Shown here piece after piece: positions 16,802 to 25,605 of a stretch of 48,268 nucleotides of DNA. The notes beneath the pieces are model-generated. The model had not been told where the DNA came from, did not search any database, and was given only the letters and a program-made list of their open reading frames with translations. The first letter of the stretch is position 1. Each line of letters opens with the position of its first letter. A program made the translations under genes and the position numbers. Source of the DNA: JAHBNG01 sp039028975 (lineage in GTDB: Bacteria > Chloroflexota > Anaerolineae > Caldilineales > Caldilineaceae); assembly GCA_039028975.1 (NCBI GenBank), contig JBCCHB010000134.1, forward strand, positions 1 to 48,268, in the 5' to 3' direction.

Positions 16802-18708
16802 CGATAGGATGGCGTCGTCTTCATCAGTTCATCGTGACTTCCCTGGGCAAGTAAACAGCCATTTTTCATGAGCAAAATTGTATCGGCCCGGCGGATCTGG
16901 GAAAGGCGATGGGTGATGAGAAAGGTGGTACGCCCCTCCAAAATGCGATTCATGGCTCGCTGAATTTGATCTTCGGTGTTGCTGTCAATGGCGCTGGTCG
17001 AATCATCCAACACCAGAATGCGGGGATCGCTAAGAAAGGCACGGGCAATGGCCAGTCGTTGGCGCTGCCCTCCGGATAGCATGACTCCTCGCTCCCCAAT
17101 CAGCGTCTCATACCCTTCTGGAAAGCTGCTAATAAATTCATGGGCTTGGGCTTCTTGCGCTGCTCTCTCTATCTGGTTTTGAGTTACCGGTTCTCTAGCC
17201 CCAAAGGCGATGTTTTCGGCAATGGTACGCGAGAAGAGGAAGATATCCTGTTCGATGGTGGCAATCTGCCCGCGCAGACTATCCAGACTCCACTCTCGTA
17301 CATCAACCCCGTCGACCAAAACCCGACCGCCGATTGTATCGAAAGTACGGTTAATCAGCTTGGTGAGGGTACTTTTCCCTGCCCCTGTCTGCCCAACAAT
17401 GGCAATGGTTTGTCCCGCTTTCGCATGAAACGAGATATCATCTAATACCAATACTCCAGAGCCATCATGAATCAATGGATGCTGACCCGGTCTGCTATTT
17501 GCTTCTCCACTATTCGTTTCCCCAATACTTGCCCCATCACTTTTCGCTGCCTCCTCACTTGTTCCTACATCACTTGCAGCATCTGCATCATACTGAAAAC
17601 GTACTGCTTCAAATCGCACATCGCCTTCTAAAATTTTAACGAGTCCCCCACTATTTTGATCCAATTCAGTCTCTGTCAGGATGGTCTCTAGAATACGCCG
17701 TGCGCCAGCCAGACTCTGTTGCATGGCGGATGAGGTTGTTAGCAAAAATTGAATGGGTGATTGCAACGTTCCCAGAAGCGCCATAAAGCTAATGACTTGA
17801 CCTACGGAGATAGCACCTTGACGATACAAAAAGAGCGCGTGACCAAAGGCCAAGCCGATGGCAAGACCGTAAAGCAGTAGAGGGAGGTAGCGGGCATTGA
17901 TATCGCCTTCTTGGACGAAGGCATCACGAAAGGAGCGCGCTTCCCTTGCAAAGCGACCTTCTTCTGCAGGCTCTTGAGCAAATCCCTTGACGACTTCAAT
18001 GCCGGTAATGGCTTCTGCCAGCCTTGCGTTCATGGTGCCGAACCGCTCGCGCAACAGACCAGCCACCGGACGTAAATGTTGATTGTGCCGCTGCAACGCC
18101 AGGATGAGTCCGGCAAGGAAGAGAGTTGGTACCACCAGAAGGTTGAGATCGAGGGTCGCAATCGTAATCAATGGAATGATCAACATGAAGACCGATTCTG
18201 TGGTCAAGCCTAGGGCAGGAAAGATAAATTGGTTGACTTGTTGCACATCATTGGTCACTCGGGCCATCAGGTCACCGACCCGCTGACGACCATGAAAGGT
18301 CTGGCTCTTACTCAATAGGCTAAGGTAAAGTTCATCCCGGGCATCGCGCTCTACTCGTTGGGCCAAGATGCGGATCACCAAGCTATTGACAATATCAAAG
18401 AGGCCAAATCCAACATAAGCGCTGACGACCAGGAGCGCGGCTACGGTTAGAGGTGTCACCCCGCCACCATCCATCACCGTATCAAACGCCTGACCAACCA
18501 ATACGGCAGACAAACTTTGGGTTGCGCCCATACCTACCGTGGTCACAATAAAAGTGATTAGCAGTAAAGGGTAACGTAGGATGTGAGAGATTAACCACTG
18601 TAGAGAAGAACGGTAATCGTATTGGTATTCGTTGGCAATGGTAAATTCACGAGTTGATCCTCGAATAAATTTACGCGTTGATTCGCTCGAAGCTACATGG
18701 TGGCTCAT
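16759..18708 (-). CDS. ABC exporter half-transporter, degenerate ATPase subunit
   Basis: 649 aa from ATG 18708 (AGGAG 7 nt upstream; the frame extends to 18753 without support). Six membrane segments lie at about residues 45-320. The ATPase domain has Walker A 439-446 (GQTGAGKS), canonical LSGGQ 544-548 and Walker B ILVLDDSTSAID, where Asp569 replaces the catalytic Glu. A Ser/Glu-rich, probably disordered insert (residues about 375-417) splits the first ATPase strands. Paired with the 14080-15948 subunit it forms an asymmetric heterodimeric exporter. The last 14 or so residues (FVPVSLNRDAI) are read through DNA antisense to the nuclease gene and may be a tail acquired when that gene arrived. 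Substrate unknown. Confidence 0.92.
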   Translation of the reverse strand: MSHHVASSESTRKFIRGSTREFTIANEYQYDYRSSLQWLISHILRYPLLLITFIVTTVGMGATQSLSAVLVGQAFDTVMDGGGVTPLTVAALLVVSAYVGFGLFDIVNSLVIRILAQRVERDARDELYLSLLSKSQTFHGRQRVGDLMARVTNDVQQVNQFIFPALGLTTESVFMLIIPLITIATLDLNLLVVPTLFLAGLILALQRHNQHLRPVAGLLRERFGTMNARLAEAITGIEVVKGFAQEPAEEGRFAREARSFRDAFVQEGDINARYLPLLLYGLAIGLAFGHALFLYRQGAISVGQVISFMALLGTLQSPIQFLLTTSSAMQQSLAGARRILETILTETELDQNSGGLVKILEGDVRFEAVRFQYDADAASDVGTSEEAAKSDGASIGETNSGEANSRPGQHPLIHDGSGVLVLDDISFHAKAGQTIAIVGQTGAGKSTLTKLINRTFDTIGGRVLVDGVDVREWSLDSLRGQIATIEQDIFLFSRTIAENIAFGAREPVTQNQIERAAQEAQAHEFISSFPEGYETLIGERGVMLSGGQRQRLAIARAFLSDPRILVLDDSTSAIDSNTEDQIQRAMNRILEGRTTFLITHRLSQIRRADTILLMKNGCLLAQGSHDELMKTTPSYRQLFVPVSLNRDAI

Positions 18709-18753
18709 CAATACACTCCTGTCTGACCAACCACGCGTGCCAATATTAAACAA

Positions 18754-18874
18754 TAGAGTTGTTCCGAATTAAGAACTTACTGGGTGACTGGCACTTTTTC
18801 GGCCATGCTTTCTGGCTAACGAGACATGCCAAGTGCCTGTCACCTCAAGGTTTTGTTATTTCAGAACAACTCTA
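18754..18874. repeat. 121-bp nested palindromic element
   Basis: Terminal perfect 11-bp inverted repeats (TAGAGTTGTTC 18754-18764, GAACAACTCTA 18864-18874) enclose a second pair (GTGACTGGCACTT, AAGTGCCTGTCAC; 12 of 13). The whole could fold into a long cruciform. It lies 45 nt upstream of the exporter start. MITE-like or REP-like origin is plausible. Confidence 0.65.
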
Positions 18875-18944
18875 ATACAGAAGAGGTCAATTACACATGG
18901 CGGATAGGGTAATATCAGGAAAAGAAAAGCATATATAGTTTTTA

Positions 18945-19006
18945 AGATAAAGATTTTCCACACACCCCTTCGACAAGCTCAGGGGACGTGCGGAAAATCT
19001 TTATCT
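18945..19006. repeat. Hairpin carrying a CCTTCGACAAGCTCAGG repeat unit in its loop
   Basis: Arms of 19 nt (AGATAAAGATTTTCCACAC and GTGCGGAAAATCTTTATCT; one mismatch) flank a loop that contains the widespread intergenic unit CCTTCGACAAGCTCAGG. The remaining spacer up to 19404 holds no recognisable gene. Confidence 0.6.
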
Positions 19007-19404
19007 AGGTGTCTATAGCACAAAATATATACTGCAATCGGAGGGGAGTCAAGAACGACTACGTTCATTGGTTAAATTTTCTGGATTCAGTATTTGGGTA
19101 TTTGGGAGGCGTTTTGGCTACGAACCCTTTATCACATAAAATAACGGCAGTTAGCACGGCAATTGTACAGTTCATCCCTTGCACCCAATGTCAGTGATAG
19201 ATTCTTCGGAGTCACTGCAAGTGACCCTAACTGCTTGGGGCCGAGATGTGCAGTACCCACAGATTTATATGGTCATCTGCCCTGAGAAAAGGAGACGGGG
19301 TCATATGGACTAACAGGATTATTTTTATCCTCTATGGCGACTCTTGATCCATGAAAAACTACTGAGCATTTACTCTTCAACCAACTACGAGCAAGGAAAA
19401 GCTG

Positions 19405-20286
19405 ATGAAACCTGAAGAAATTTTGGCCTATGAGCCTAAAGTCCTTACCCAAACCCAACGTGAACAGTACTTTGAAAATGGGTTTGTGTCGATCGAAAAT
19501 TTTGTTCCTCCTATCATTGTGGATGAACTCGTAAAGGTAACAGATTCGTTTGTTGATGCTAGTCGAGCAGAGACCCAATCGGGCCGCGTCTTCGACATTG
19601 GGCCTGGCCATAGCAATGCCACACCTGTCCTAAGGCGCCTCAAACGTCCAGATGAGCAGCATGAACGTTACTGGGAATTTGCCAACGGGCTGATGGCAGA
19701 TGTGGCGGCTGATTTGGCCGGCCCCAACGTGGTCTTTCACCACTCAAAGCTCAATTTCAAATGGTTTGATGAGTCAGACACGGTGAAATGGCATCAGGAC
19801 ATTCAATTTTTTCCCCATACCAACTACAACGTCTTCACTATTGGATGCTACTTGGCTGACACAGATATGACCAACGGGCCGTTGGCTGTGCTTCCTGGCA
19901 GCCACGAAGGGTCGCTTTACGATCAGTATGATGCAGATGGCCAGTGGGTCGGCTCTTTAAACCAAGCTGATGCGGCAACCATCGATATGAACGATGTGGT
20001 CTATCTAGAAGGGGCTGCTGGTTCGATCACTGTGCATAATTGCCGAATGCTTCACTACTCTCCATCCAGTAAATCTGCCAACCCGCGACCGCTATTGTTG
20101 AACTGCTACTCTTCAGCCGATGCCAAGCCATACACACCTCATCCTGACCCTTCATGCCATAGCTATGAAGTTGTACGCGGCGAGCCGGTGCGCTGGACCC
20201 ACCATGATCCTCGTCCCTGTCAGATACCACCAGATTGGTCCGGCGGATATACATCTATTTTTGCTGCGCAAGCAGGTGAAGGATAA
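19405..20286 (+). CDS. Phytanoyl-CoA dioxygenase family oxygenase
   Basis: 293 aa; AAGGA lies about 9 nt before ATG 19405. The double-stranded beta-helix fold of Fe(II)/2-oxoglutarate oxygenases is indicated by the metal triad His130-x-Asp132 (WHQDIQFFPHTN) and distal His217 (RMLHYSP), with Arg228 (NPRPLLLN) placed to bind 2-oxoglutarate. The stretch NGPLAVLPGSHEGSLYDQY is the usual loop between them. Family members hydroxylate small molecules such as acyl-CoAs, ectoine or secondary metabolites; the substrate here cannot be told. It stands alone between repeat-rich spacers, so no pathway context helps. Confidence 0.9.
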   Translation: MKPEEILAYEPKVLTQTQREQYFENGFVSIENFVPPIIVDELVKVTDSFVDASRAETQSGRVFDIGPGHSNATPVLRRLKRPDEQHERYWEFANGLMADVAADLAGPNVVFHHSKLNFKWFDESDTVKWHQDIQFFPHTNYNVFTIGCYLADTDMTNGPLAVLPGSHEGSLYDQYDADGQWVGSLNQADAATIDMNDVVYLEGAAGSITVHNCRMLHYSPSSKSANPRPLLLNCYSSADAKPYTPHPDPSCHSYEVVRGEPVRWTHHDPRPCQIPPDWSGGYTSIFAAQAGEG

Positions 20287-20615
20287 ACGTAGAGCGCATT
20301 GGCAAGCAGGCAATCGTGATAAAGTCGCACTGCTATTCGTGAGAGAAAGTGTCAGGCCGATCCCAAAAATAAGGTAGCCATTCACTCCCCCCACGTCGGC
20401 TGAGCTTGTCGAAGCCGGATTCCCCTTCGACAAGCTCAGGGGGCTGAACGATTACAAAATAAATATACGCGGAGTGGGCGTTCTCTTACGCCGGTCATTC
20501 GAGTAGGGCCGCATTAGAGAATGCTCTCTTCTCGATTTTATGAGTAATTTATTTTGTGGAATGGCCTTACTTTTGCAGAGCCTAAATATATACCTCAAGT
20601 ATGTAAATAAGTTGT
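20287..20615. other. Spacer with REP-like hairpin
   Basis: Between the convergent oxygenase and surface-protein genes. Apart from the 20400-20439 hairpin no gene, RNA or clear terminator was seen. Confidence 0.4.
20400..20439. repeat. Perfect 15-bp stem hairpin of the CCTTCGACAAGCTCAGG type
   Basis: CTGAGCTTGTCGAAG (20400-20414) and CTTCGACAAGCTCAG (20425-20439) with a 10-nt loop. The same unit occurs singly at about 18967-18983. It lies between two convergent genes, where it may act as a bidirectional transcription barrier. Confidence 0.75.
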
Positions 20616-22982
20616 CTACCAACCGACTGCTGGTATGTATGTTATGATAGGTTCGGGTTGAATTACCGGTTCGTCAACCGTGTTTAAGCTTGCTGGTGTG
20701 GCAGGAATGAAACCGGCCCCCCAGCTTGGGTCATACTCTCCCGAATCTAGGGAAATTGCCTCGGTTCGGCCACTTTCTGGATCTGCATCACTATTAAATC
20801 CGTTGGTGCGGATGACCGATTGATTGGTAAAAATCATACCATTCGGTGCAACAAAACCCAGTGCGTAGTCACCGGGTAGCAAGCTACAGAATTCAAAGAA
20901 GCCCTGGCTGTCAGTGCTGGCTGTGGCAACAATATTGCCCGCCATACCGTAAAGCGTAACATCGACTCCGTTTATGCCGTCTTCATCCGAATCTTTGATG
21001 CCATCTTTATTGTCATCAAACCATACTTGGCTGCCAACACAGGCTTCTGGAGTCACCCCTGCATCCCAGGTCGGGTCGTGCTCTCCTGCCAGTAGAGTGA
21101 TTGCACATGCTAATCCCGTCTCAGGATCGATATCACTATCCACTGTATCATCTACACCTGAGTCTTGTGGAGAAATGATATAGGTGTTGGGAACGACTAC
21201 TTGCACACAATAGTCACTGGGAACTAGATCCGTGAATTCGTACCGACCGTCCATGTCAGTCGTTGTTGTGGCAACAACGGATTTAGAGAGTGTAAGAAGT
21301 TGAACAACGACATCTTTGAGACCCTCCTCTGTTGCGCCCTGAATGCCATCGGCATCCGTATCAATCCAGACCGTGTCACCAACCGACGCAAGAAGTGAAT
21401 ACCCAAAATCTTGCTCTCGATTATGAGCCGTTTCGACATCTATAGTCGTCGCGGATCGGTCATCTAACGAGTCACTCGCGTCATAGGTTTGTCGAATACC
21501 TGATGGCAATGTTGAGGTGACTACTTTTACCTGGTATTCACCAAGAACCAATTGCTCAAAGAGATAGTAACCATCCGAATCCGTTGTGGTTGTTGCTATA
21601 ACCGTTGTATCAATGTCACATAATTCCAATAAGACATCAGGTATACCACTTTCTTCTGGATCTTGAATGCCATCGCTGTTGCTATCCAGCCAAACGATAT
21701 CGCCGATTGAACCAAACCGAACATAACCAAAATCCTGTTCAATGTTGTCAGGCACTTCCGCAGTTAACGTTGTAGTGGATTGATGATCTAGGTCTCCACT
21801 TGCATCAAACGTTTGGCTTAGGCTATAAGGCAGGGTTGACGTGACGACCTTGACCGTATACTCATCAAGCGGTAGATCGTCAAATAGATAGGTACCGGTA
21901 ATGCTGGTCGTTGTGGTGGCTACCACTGTCCCGTCTATGGCACACAGTTCCAACTGGACGCCCGGAATGCCTTCTTCTTCGGCATCCTGAATACCGTCAG
22001 CATTAGCATCCAACCAGATCGTATCGCCTAAGGAGCCTGTACTCTCATTGCATTCTGACGAAGGTGAATAGTCAAAACCGCTAATATAAGCAGACATATT
22101 GCCAGCATCGATAATGTTGGCTCGTGCTTCGTCCAGATCATCTGTGTCTACACTGGATGCATAGAAGGACCAGGTAATGCTTCTAAATGAAACACCGTTC
22201 ATTTGGAGTACGGTCCACGGCCGGTCTTGCTTGGCCATACCGATACCGACATAGGTATCGTCCGAAAGAAAGGACCGCTGTTCTCCTTGCTCACTTAGCA
22301 CATTGATGGCTGATACGACAGGGTCACCCGTGGCAATCTCCGTGACAACACCTGGCCCGCCCTCAAGCTGGCTGACGACTTTGTTACCAGTTCCATCTGG
22401 GCCATCCCAAAATGTAACCTCAAGATAAGCATAATCGCCAAGCTGTGGTGGTCTTTGTCCCCCAAACATAAATTCGAAGGCCACAATGGATTCTGAAAAG
22501 TCAATGGTTATCGTATCGATTTCAGCGTCATTCTGGCGCCAGAAACGGAAGACTTCTGGATTACTCGTATATAAGTCGAGTACACCGGGAAAGTTGGTAG
22601 AGCCGGGTGTATTGACATGATTGTTATCTTGCCCGGCCCTGGGGATCTTCATTGTAATGTCGAGTCCTGTACCACCTGCATCTACAATGGTTACAACAAA
22701 GGGGAATTCTCCTTTTTCGACATTAAACTCTTCGTATCCGCTCCAGTCAAAGGTATTGGCCGGGCACTCCTCTTGGTAAGATTCCGCCCCGAAAGCGCTT
22801 CCTGCTTGGAATATGATGCTGTTGCCGATGAACAAGAACGCCAAAGTAACTACGCCAATCAGTATCTTTCGGAGCCGCCTAAGAGTGTTAGCAGAGGTCG
22901 GTCTATCTGTTTCCTGACTTGCAAAAAAACTCTTATGTTGAATCGTAAGATTCGTTATAAAGTTAGCGATTTTTTTATTCAC
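20616..22982 (-). CDS. Secreted SdrD-B-repeat surface protein
   Basis: 788 aa from GTG 22982, with AGGGAG 6 nt upstream. A long signal region ends near residue 66 (ILIGVVTLAFLFIGNS, then GSAFGAES). Residues about 70-310 form a unique N-terminal domain (VVAFEF, WDGPDGTGN segments look like a beta-sandwich). Four SdrD-B-like repeats follow at about 317-420, 425-529, 534-643 and 650-757; each opens with GDxxWxDxxxDGIQD, an EF-hand-like Ca2+ loop, and closes with an EQDFGY or DPxWxAG unit. The protein ends with IITYIPAVGW: no LPXTG motif, membrane anchor or sorting domain, so it is either released or held by other means. Likely an exported structural or adhesive protein. A 14-bp tandem repeat lies just upstream. 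Confidence 0.88.
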   Translation of the reverse strand: MNKKIANFITNLTIQHKSFFASQETDRPTSANTLRRLRKILIGVVTLAFLFIGNSIIFQAGSAFGAESYQEECPANTFDWSGYEEFNVEKGEFPFVVTIVDAGGTGLDITMKIPRAGQDNNHVNTPGSTNFPGVLDLYTSNPEVFRFWRQNDAEIDTITIDFSESIVAFEFMFGGQRPPQLGDYAYLEVTFWDGPDGTGNKVVSQLEGGPGVVTEIATGDPVVSAINVLSEQGEQRSFLSDDTYVGIGMAKQDRPWTVLQMNGVSFRSITWSFYASSVDTDDLDEARANIIDAGNMSAYISGFDYSPSSECNESTGSLGDTIWLDANADGIQDAEEEGIPGVQLELCAIDGTVVATTTTSITGTYLFDDLPLDEYTVKVVTSTLPYSLSQTFDASGDLDHQSTTTLTAEVPDNIEQDFGYVRFGSIGDIVWLDSNSDGIQDPEESGIPDVLLELCDIDTTVIATTTTDSDGYYLFEQLVLGEYQVKVVTSTLPSGIRQTYDASDSLDDRSATTIDVETAHNREQDFGYSLLASVGDTVWIDTDADGIQGATEEGLKDVVVQLLTLSKSVVATTTTDMDGRYEFTDLVPSDYCVQVVVPNTYIISPQDSGVDDTVDSDIDPETGLACAITLLAGEHDPTWDAGVTPEACVGSQVWFDDNKDGIKDSDEDGINGVDVTLYGMAGNIVATASTDSQGFFEFCSLLPGDYALGFVAPNGMIFTNQSVIRTNGFNSDADPESGRTEAISLDSGEYDPSWGAGFIPATPASLNTVDEPVIQPEPIITYIPAVGW

Positions 22983-23000
22983 AATTAACTCCCTATTCTG

Positions 23001-23098
23001 AACTTCGTAGGTTGAACCTCGTGGTCTGAACTCCGTAGGTTAAACTTCGTAGGTTGAACTTCGTAGGTTGAACTTCGTGGTCTGAACTGCTGATTGTA
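23001..23098. repeat. 14-bp tandem repeat (6 copies plus a decayed seventh)
   Basis: Units of AACTTCGTAGGTTG and the variant AACCTCGTGGTCTG alternate in the order A-B-A-A-A-B from 23001 to 23084; 23085-23098 is a degraded copy. Each unit splits into two heptads. It lies 18 bp upstream of the start of the surface-protein gene, inside its leader or promoter, so copy number could alter expression. Confidence 0.85.
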
Positions 23099-23181
23099 AC
23101 TTGATGCTCTAAATTAGATTTTGTAGTCGTTGGTGACACTGCTCTAATCGATTGACCTTTTCTGAGCATGCTAGATTGCAA

Positions 23182-23212
23182 GACCTAGCGCTCCTCAGAG
23201 TAGCGCTAGGTC
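23182..23212. repeat. Perfect 11-bp stem hairpin
   Basis: GACCTAGCGCT and AGCGCTAGGTC enclose 9 nt. No T-run follows on either strand, so it is a candidate protein-binding palindrome or RNA hairpin rather than a terminator. Confidence 0.5.
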
Positions 23213-23651
23213 AATGAGTATTTCTGAACTCTCTTTTCTACAATCTCTCTTCTGTTGGGAGGCGGAAATTCGTGGATGTTGGCATGGTTCACCAAGTTGA
23301 TTCGCTCACCAACCGCATATGGGCAGATGTGACCTACCCGTTGCCTATTACCAATCGATGTTTGAGTTTCCTGTAGAAGCAATAGGAAATCTCGGCTTTC
23401 CAAGGGGCCGCGGAATAGCTTTGTAGGTGAAATAATGTAGTTAAGCAGTAATGACGAGATGCACGGCTTCCTGAATCCACCCAACAACATGACCGCTCTT
23501 CACATGCGCAGCCATATGCTTGCTGCTTCGTTGACCCTGGTCGTGAGCATAGCAAGGAGATGGAAAATTAAATTTTCGAAATTACATGGTGCATGACGGG
23601 CGAGATAGAAGAGAGTGACAGCAAGTTACTGAGGAACTGCTATAGGAGAAC

Positions 23652-23684
23652 TTTTAGACCATACGAGAGATATATGGTCTAAAA
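23652..23684. repeat. Perfect 12-bp stem hairpin
   Basis: TTTTAGACCATA and TATGGTCTAAAA enclose 9 nt. The A/T-rich ends could serve as a weak bidirectional terminator, but the T-tract is only four long. Confidence 0.5.
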
Positions 23685-24048
23685 TCAGTAGAGCTCGATC
23701 ATGTTGACGGGCTTTCTATGGTTCAAAAGAAAACCAAACATTCTACTGGCTAGCCGTCCGTTACGGAGAGATACCTTTATGATCGTATGACACTTTGGTC
23801 TACTGAATATTTACTACAAACATATTATATCTTCATTTGTATAGTAGCTGAATAGGCAAAAGGTACTATTTTACTGCGCATTTGTATGATTTTGGTACAT
23901 GTCATAAGTGGCTGGTACATTACGCATACACTCCCTAACCTGTGGTCGTTTTGAAAACAGCAGGCGTTAAGCAAATTCGTAGGAGTTTTAGTAGTTCAAA
24001 CCCCTGCGAACTTCACGGCTGCTCAGATTGAGAGATCTACCGTGGCGT

Positions 24049-24078
24049 TTATTAAATTCTCATCCACTAGGGTATAAT
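24049..24078 (+). promoter_or_regulatory. Candidate promoter of the M20 peptidase, possibly leaderless
   Basis: TTTATT (24049-24054) and a perfect TATAAT (24073-24078) are 18 nt apart. The -10 ends 8 nt before ATG 24087, so transcription would begin at about that codon, and the earlier ATG at 24081 would not be transcribed. Confidence 0.45.
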
Positions 24079-24080
24079 CT

Positions 24081-25271
24081 ATGATTATGAATGTTTTGAA
24101 AGCCCACCCGTCGGTTCTCGCTGCTGCATCTCAAACTTTACAAGCTCACACTCGACTTCGAGAACTGGCAATTCAGATCCAACAGATCCCATCTCCTACG
24201 GGGAATGAGGCCCAAGTTGCCCAATGGATTGCTGAGCATTTGTCCCGGCTAGGCATTCAAGAAGTCCTTACTGATAATCTTCACAATGTACTTGCCCGAA
24301 TCCCAGGTCAGCATTCCCGCTCAGTTCTTATGGTTAGTGCCCACACGGATACTGTCTTCCCCCTTGATACAGACTTGTCATATCGGGTTGTGGAAGAAGA
24401 AGGATTGGTCTATGGTGCCTCAATTGGTGATAACTCTGCTGGTGTTGCTGCACTTTTGTATTTAGCTGAGTGCCTCTGCCAAGTGACACGCCCTCCAGTT
24501 GATATCTGGCTGGTCGCCAACAGCGGTGAGGAAGGATTAGGGGATCTACGAGGCATGAAAGCAGCAGTTGACCGTTTGCAAGATCGATTGGGGGCCTCAA
24601 TAGTCATCGAAGGGATGGGGCTAGGACGTATTGTGCATCAGGGGCTTGGTTCCAAGCGGTATCGTATCTCAGTCAAGGCACCAGGAGGGCATAGCTGGAG
24701 CGATTTTGGAAGCCCGAGTGCCATACATATTTTGAGCCAAATTGCTGGGGAGATAGCCCAGTGGCAGGTTCCGGGAACGCCACGGACAACGTTCAATATT
24801 GGCATGATTGATGGTGGCACTTCGGTCAATACCGTGGCTCAACACGCTTCTTTGGAATTAGACTTACGTAGTGAAGATCGGAATGAATTGAAGGCATTAG
24901 CTTCTAGAACTGAGAAGCTGGTTGCCCGATTTCGTACTGATTTGCTAAGAGAGCCAGAGGTAGAGATTGCTTTAGACGTGATCGGAGATCGACCCAGCGG
25001 GCAAATTCCTGCCAACCACCCTCTCATTTCAGCCGCTCAGGAAGCGCTCCAGGTGAGCGGTATACAAAAGAGTTCATTGCGTATTAGCAGTACCGATTCA
25101 AACGTACCACTGAGCCGAGGAATTCCGTCTGTCTGTGTCGGTGCAACAGAGGGCGGGGGCGCTCATCGTGCTGAAGAGTGGATCAACAGTTCTCTGATGC
25201 CTTACGGTGCCCATCATTTGCTGTTGCTCACCTGGTGGGCTGCTCGGTGGCTGAGTGGAGACGTTTCATAA
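24081..25271 (+). CDS. M20 family metallopeptidase (DapE/ArgE/CPG2-like)
   Basis: 396 aa. Zn-binding and catalytic residues of clan MH peptidases are present: His88-x-Asp90 (SAHTDTVFP), Asp117 (GASIGDNSAGV), Glu150-Glu151 (ANSGEEGLGD), Glu177 (IVIEGMG) and His362 (EGGGAHRAEEW). The lid or dimerisation domain is the usual insert at about residues 185-300 (KAPGGHSWSDFG). Such enzymes hydrolyse dipeptides, N-acyl amino acids or C-terminal residues in the cytoplasm; the exact substrate is unclear. No ribosome binding site precedes ATG 24081; the third codon is also ATG (24087) and is the better leaderless start. It stands alone ahead of the infC promoter. Confidence 0.9.
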   Translation: MIMNVLKAHPSVLAAASQTLQAHTRLRELAIQIQQIPSPTGNEAQVAQWIAEHLSRLGIQEVLTDNLHNVLARIPGQHSRSVLMVSAHTDTVFPLDTDLSYRVVEEEGLVYGASIGDNSAGVAALLYLAECLCQVTRPPVDIWLVANSGEEGLGDLRGMKAAVDRLQDRLGASIVIEGMGLGRIVHQGLGSKRYRISVKAPGGHSWSDFGSPSAIHILSQIAGEIAQWQVPGTPRTTFNIGMIDGGTSVNTVAQHASLELDLRSEDRNELKALASRTEKLVARFRTDLLREPEVEIALDVIGDRPSGQIPANHPLISAAQEALQVSGIQKSSLRISSTDSNVPLSRGIPSVCVGATEGGGAHRAEEWINSSLMPYGAHHLLLLTWWAARWLSGDVS

Positions 25272-25309
25272 CCTGTCGCCCGTGACCACTTTCAGATTTT
25301 CAAAAATAC

Positions 25310-25338
25310 TTGACTCTCTCTCTGGACAGTGTTATACT
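25310..25338 (+). promoter_or_regulatory. Strong sigma70-type promoter of infC
   Basis: TTGACT and TATACT with a 17-nt spacer, close to consensus. It leaves a leader of about 260 nt before the ATT start of infC, long enough for ribosomal-protein or IF-3 feedback control. Confidence 0.75.
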
Positions 25339-25456
25339 ATAAAAAGGCCGATTTTGATTGGTTATTTTTCCTCACCTACGTTTATCTGTTGGATATCTCA
25401 ACTTAAGTTTGCTTCACAACTGACTTATTAATTTCCATATGATTGATTGGAGAGAT

Positions 25457-25522
25457 ATGGTTGATGATATATATGATAGATTGTTGTTGAGGCACAAGTT
25501 AAATTTTAGGAGCGAGAGTTAA
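25457..25522 (+). other. 21-codon ORF in the infC leader
   Basis: ATG 25457 is preceded by TGGAGAG and encodes MVDDIYDRLLLRHKLNFRSE followed by Ser and stop. It lies between the promoter and infC. It may be a leader peptide or chance. Confidence 0.3.
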
Positions 25523-25605
25523 GTAGCTTGAGCATTTGACAGGGTCACCCCGAATGAAGCACGCTAGTTACTTATGGCTCATTCCTTAAGGTAAGGAGAT
25601 TCCCT

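Larger units (their letters stand above)
23099..24072. other. Gene-free spacer of about 1 kb with two perfect hairpins
   Basis: Short minus-strand frames at 23206-23490 and 23334-23555 overlap and have no ribosome binding site or family match. Perfect stems are present at 23182-23212 and 23652-23684. At 23941-23960 a 20-nt stretch matches one arm of the 85-bp palindromic repeat (19 of 20). Otherwise nothing was recognised. Confidence 0.45.

Noticed and set aside
23001..23098. CRISPR-like array
   Set aside because: Units are 14 bp, directly tandem with no spacers, and no cas genes are near.
23206..23490. 94-codon minus-strand frame as a small gene or transposase remnant
   Set aside because: No ribosome site and no recognisable transposase motif; overlaps another frame. 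Kept only as part of the spacer.
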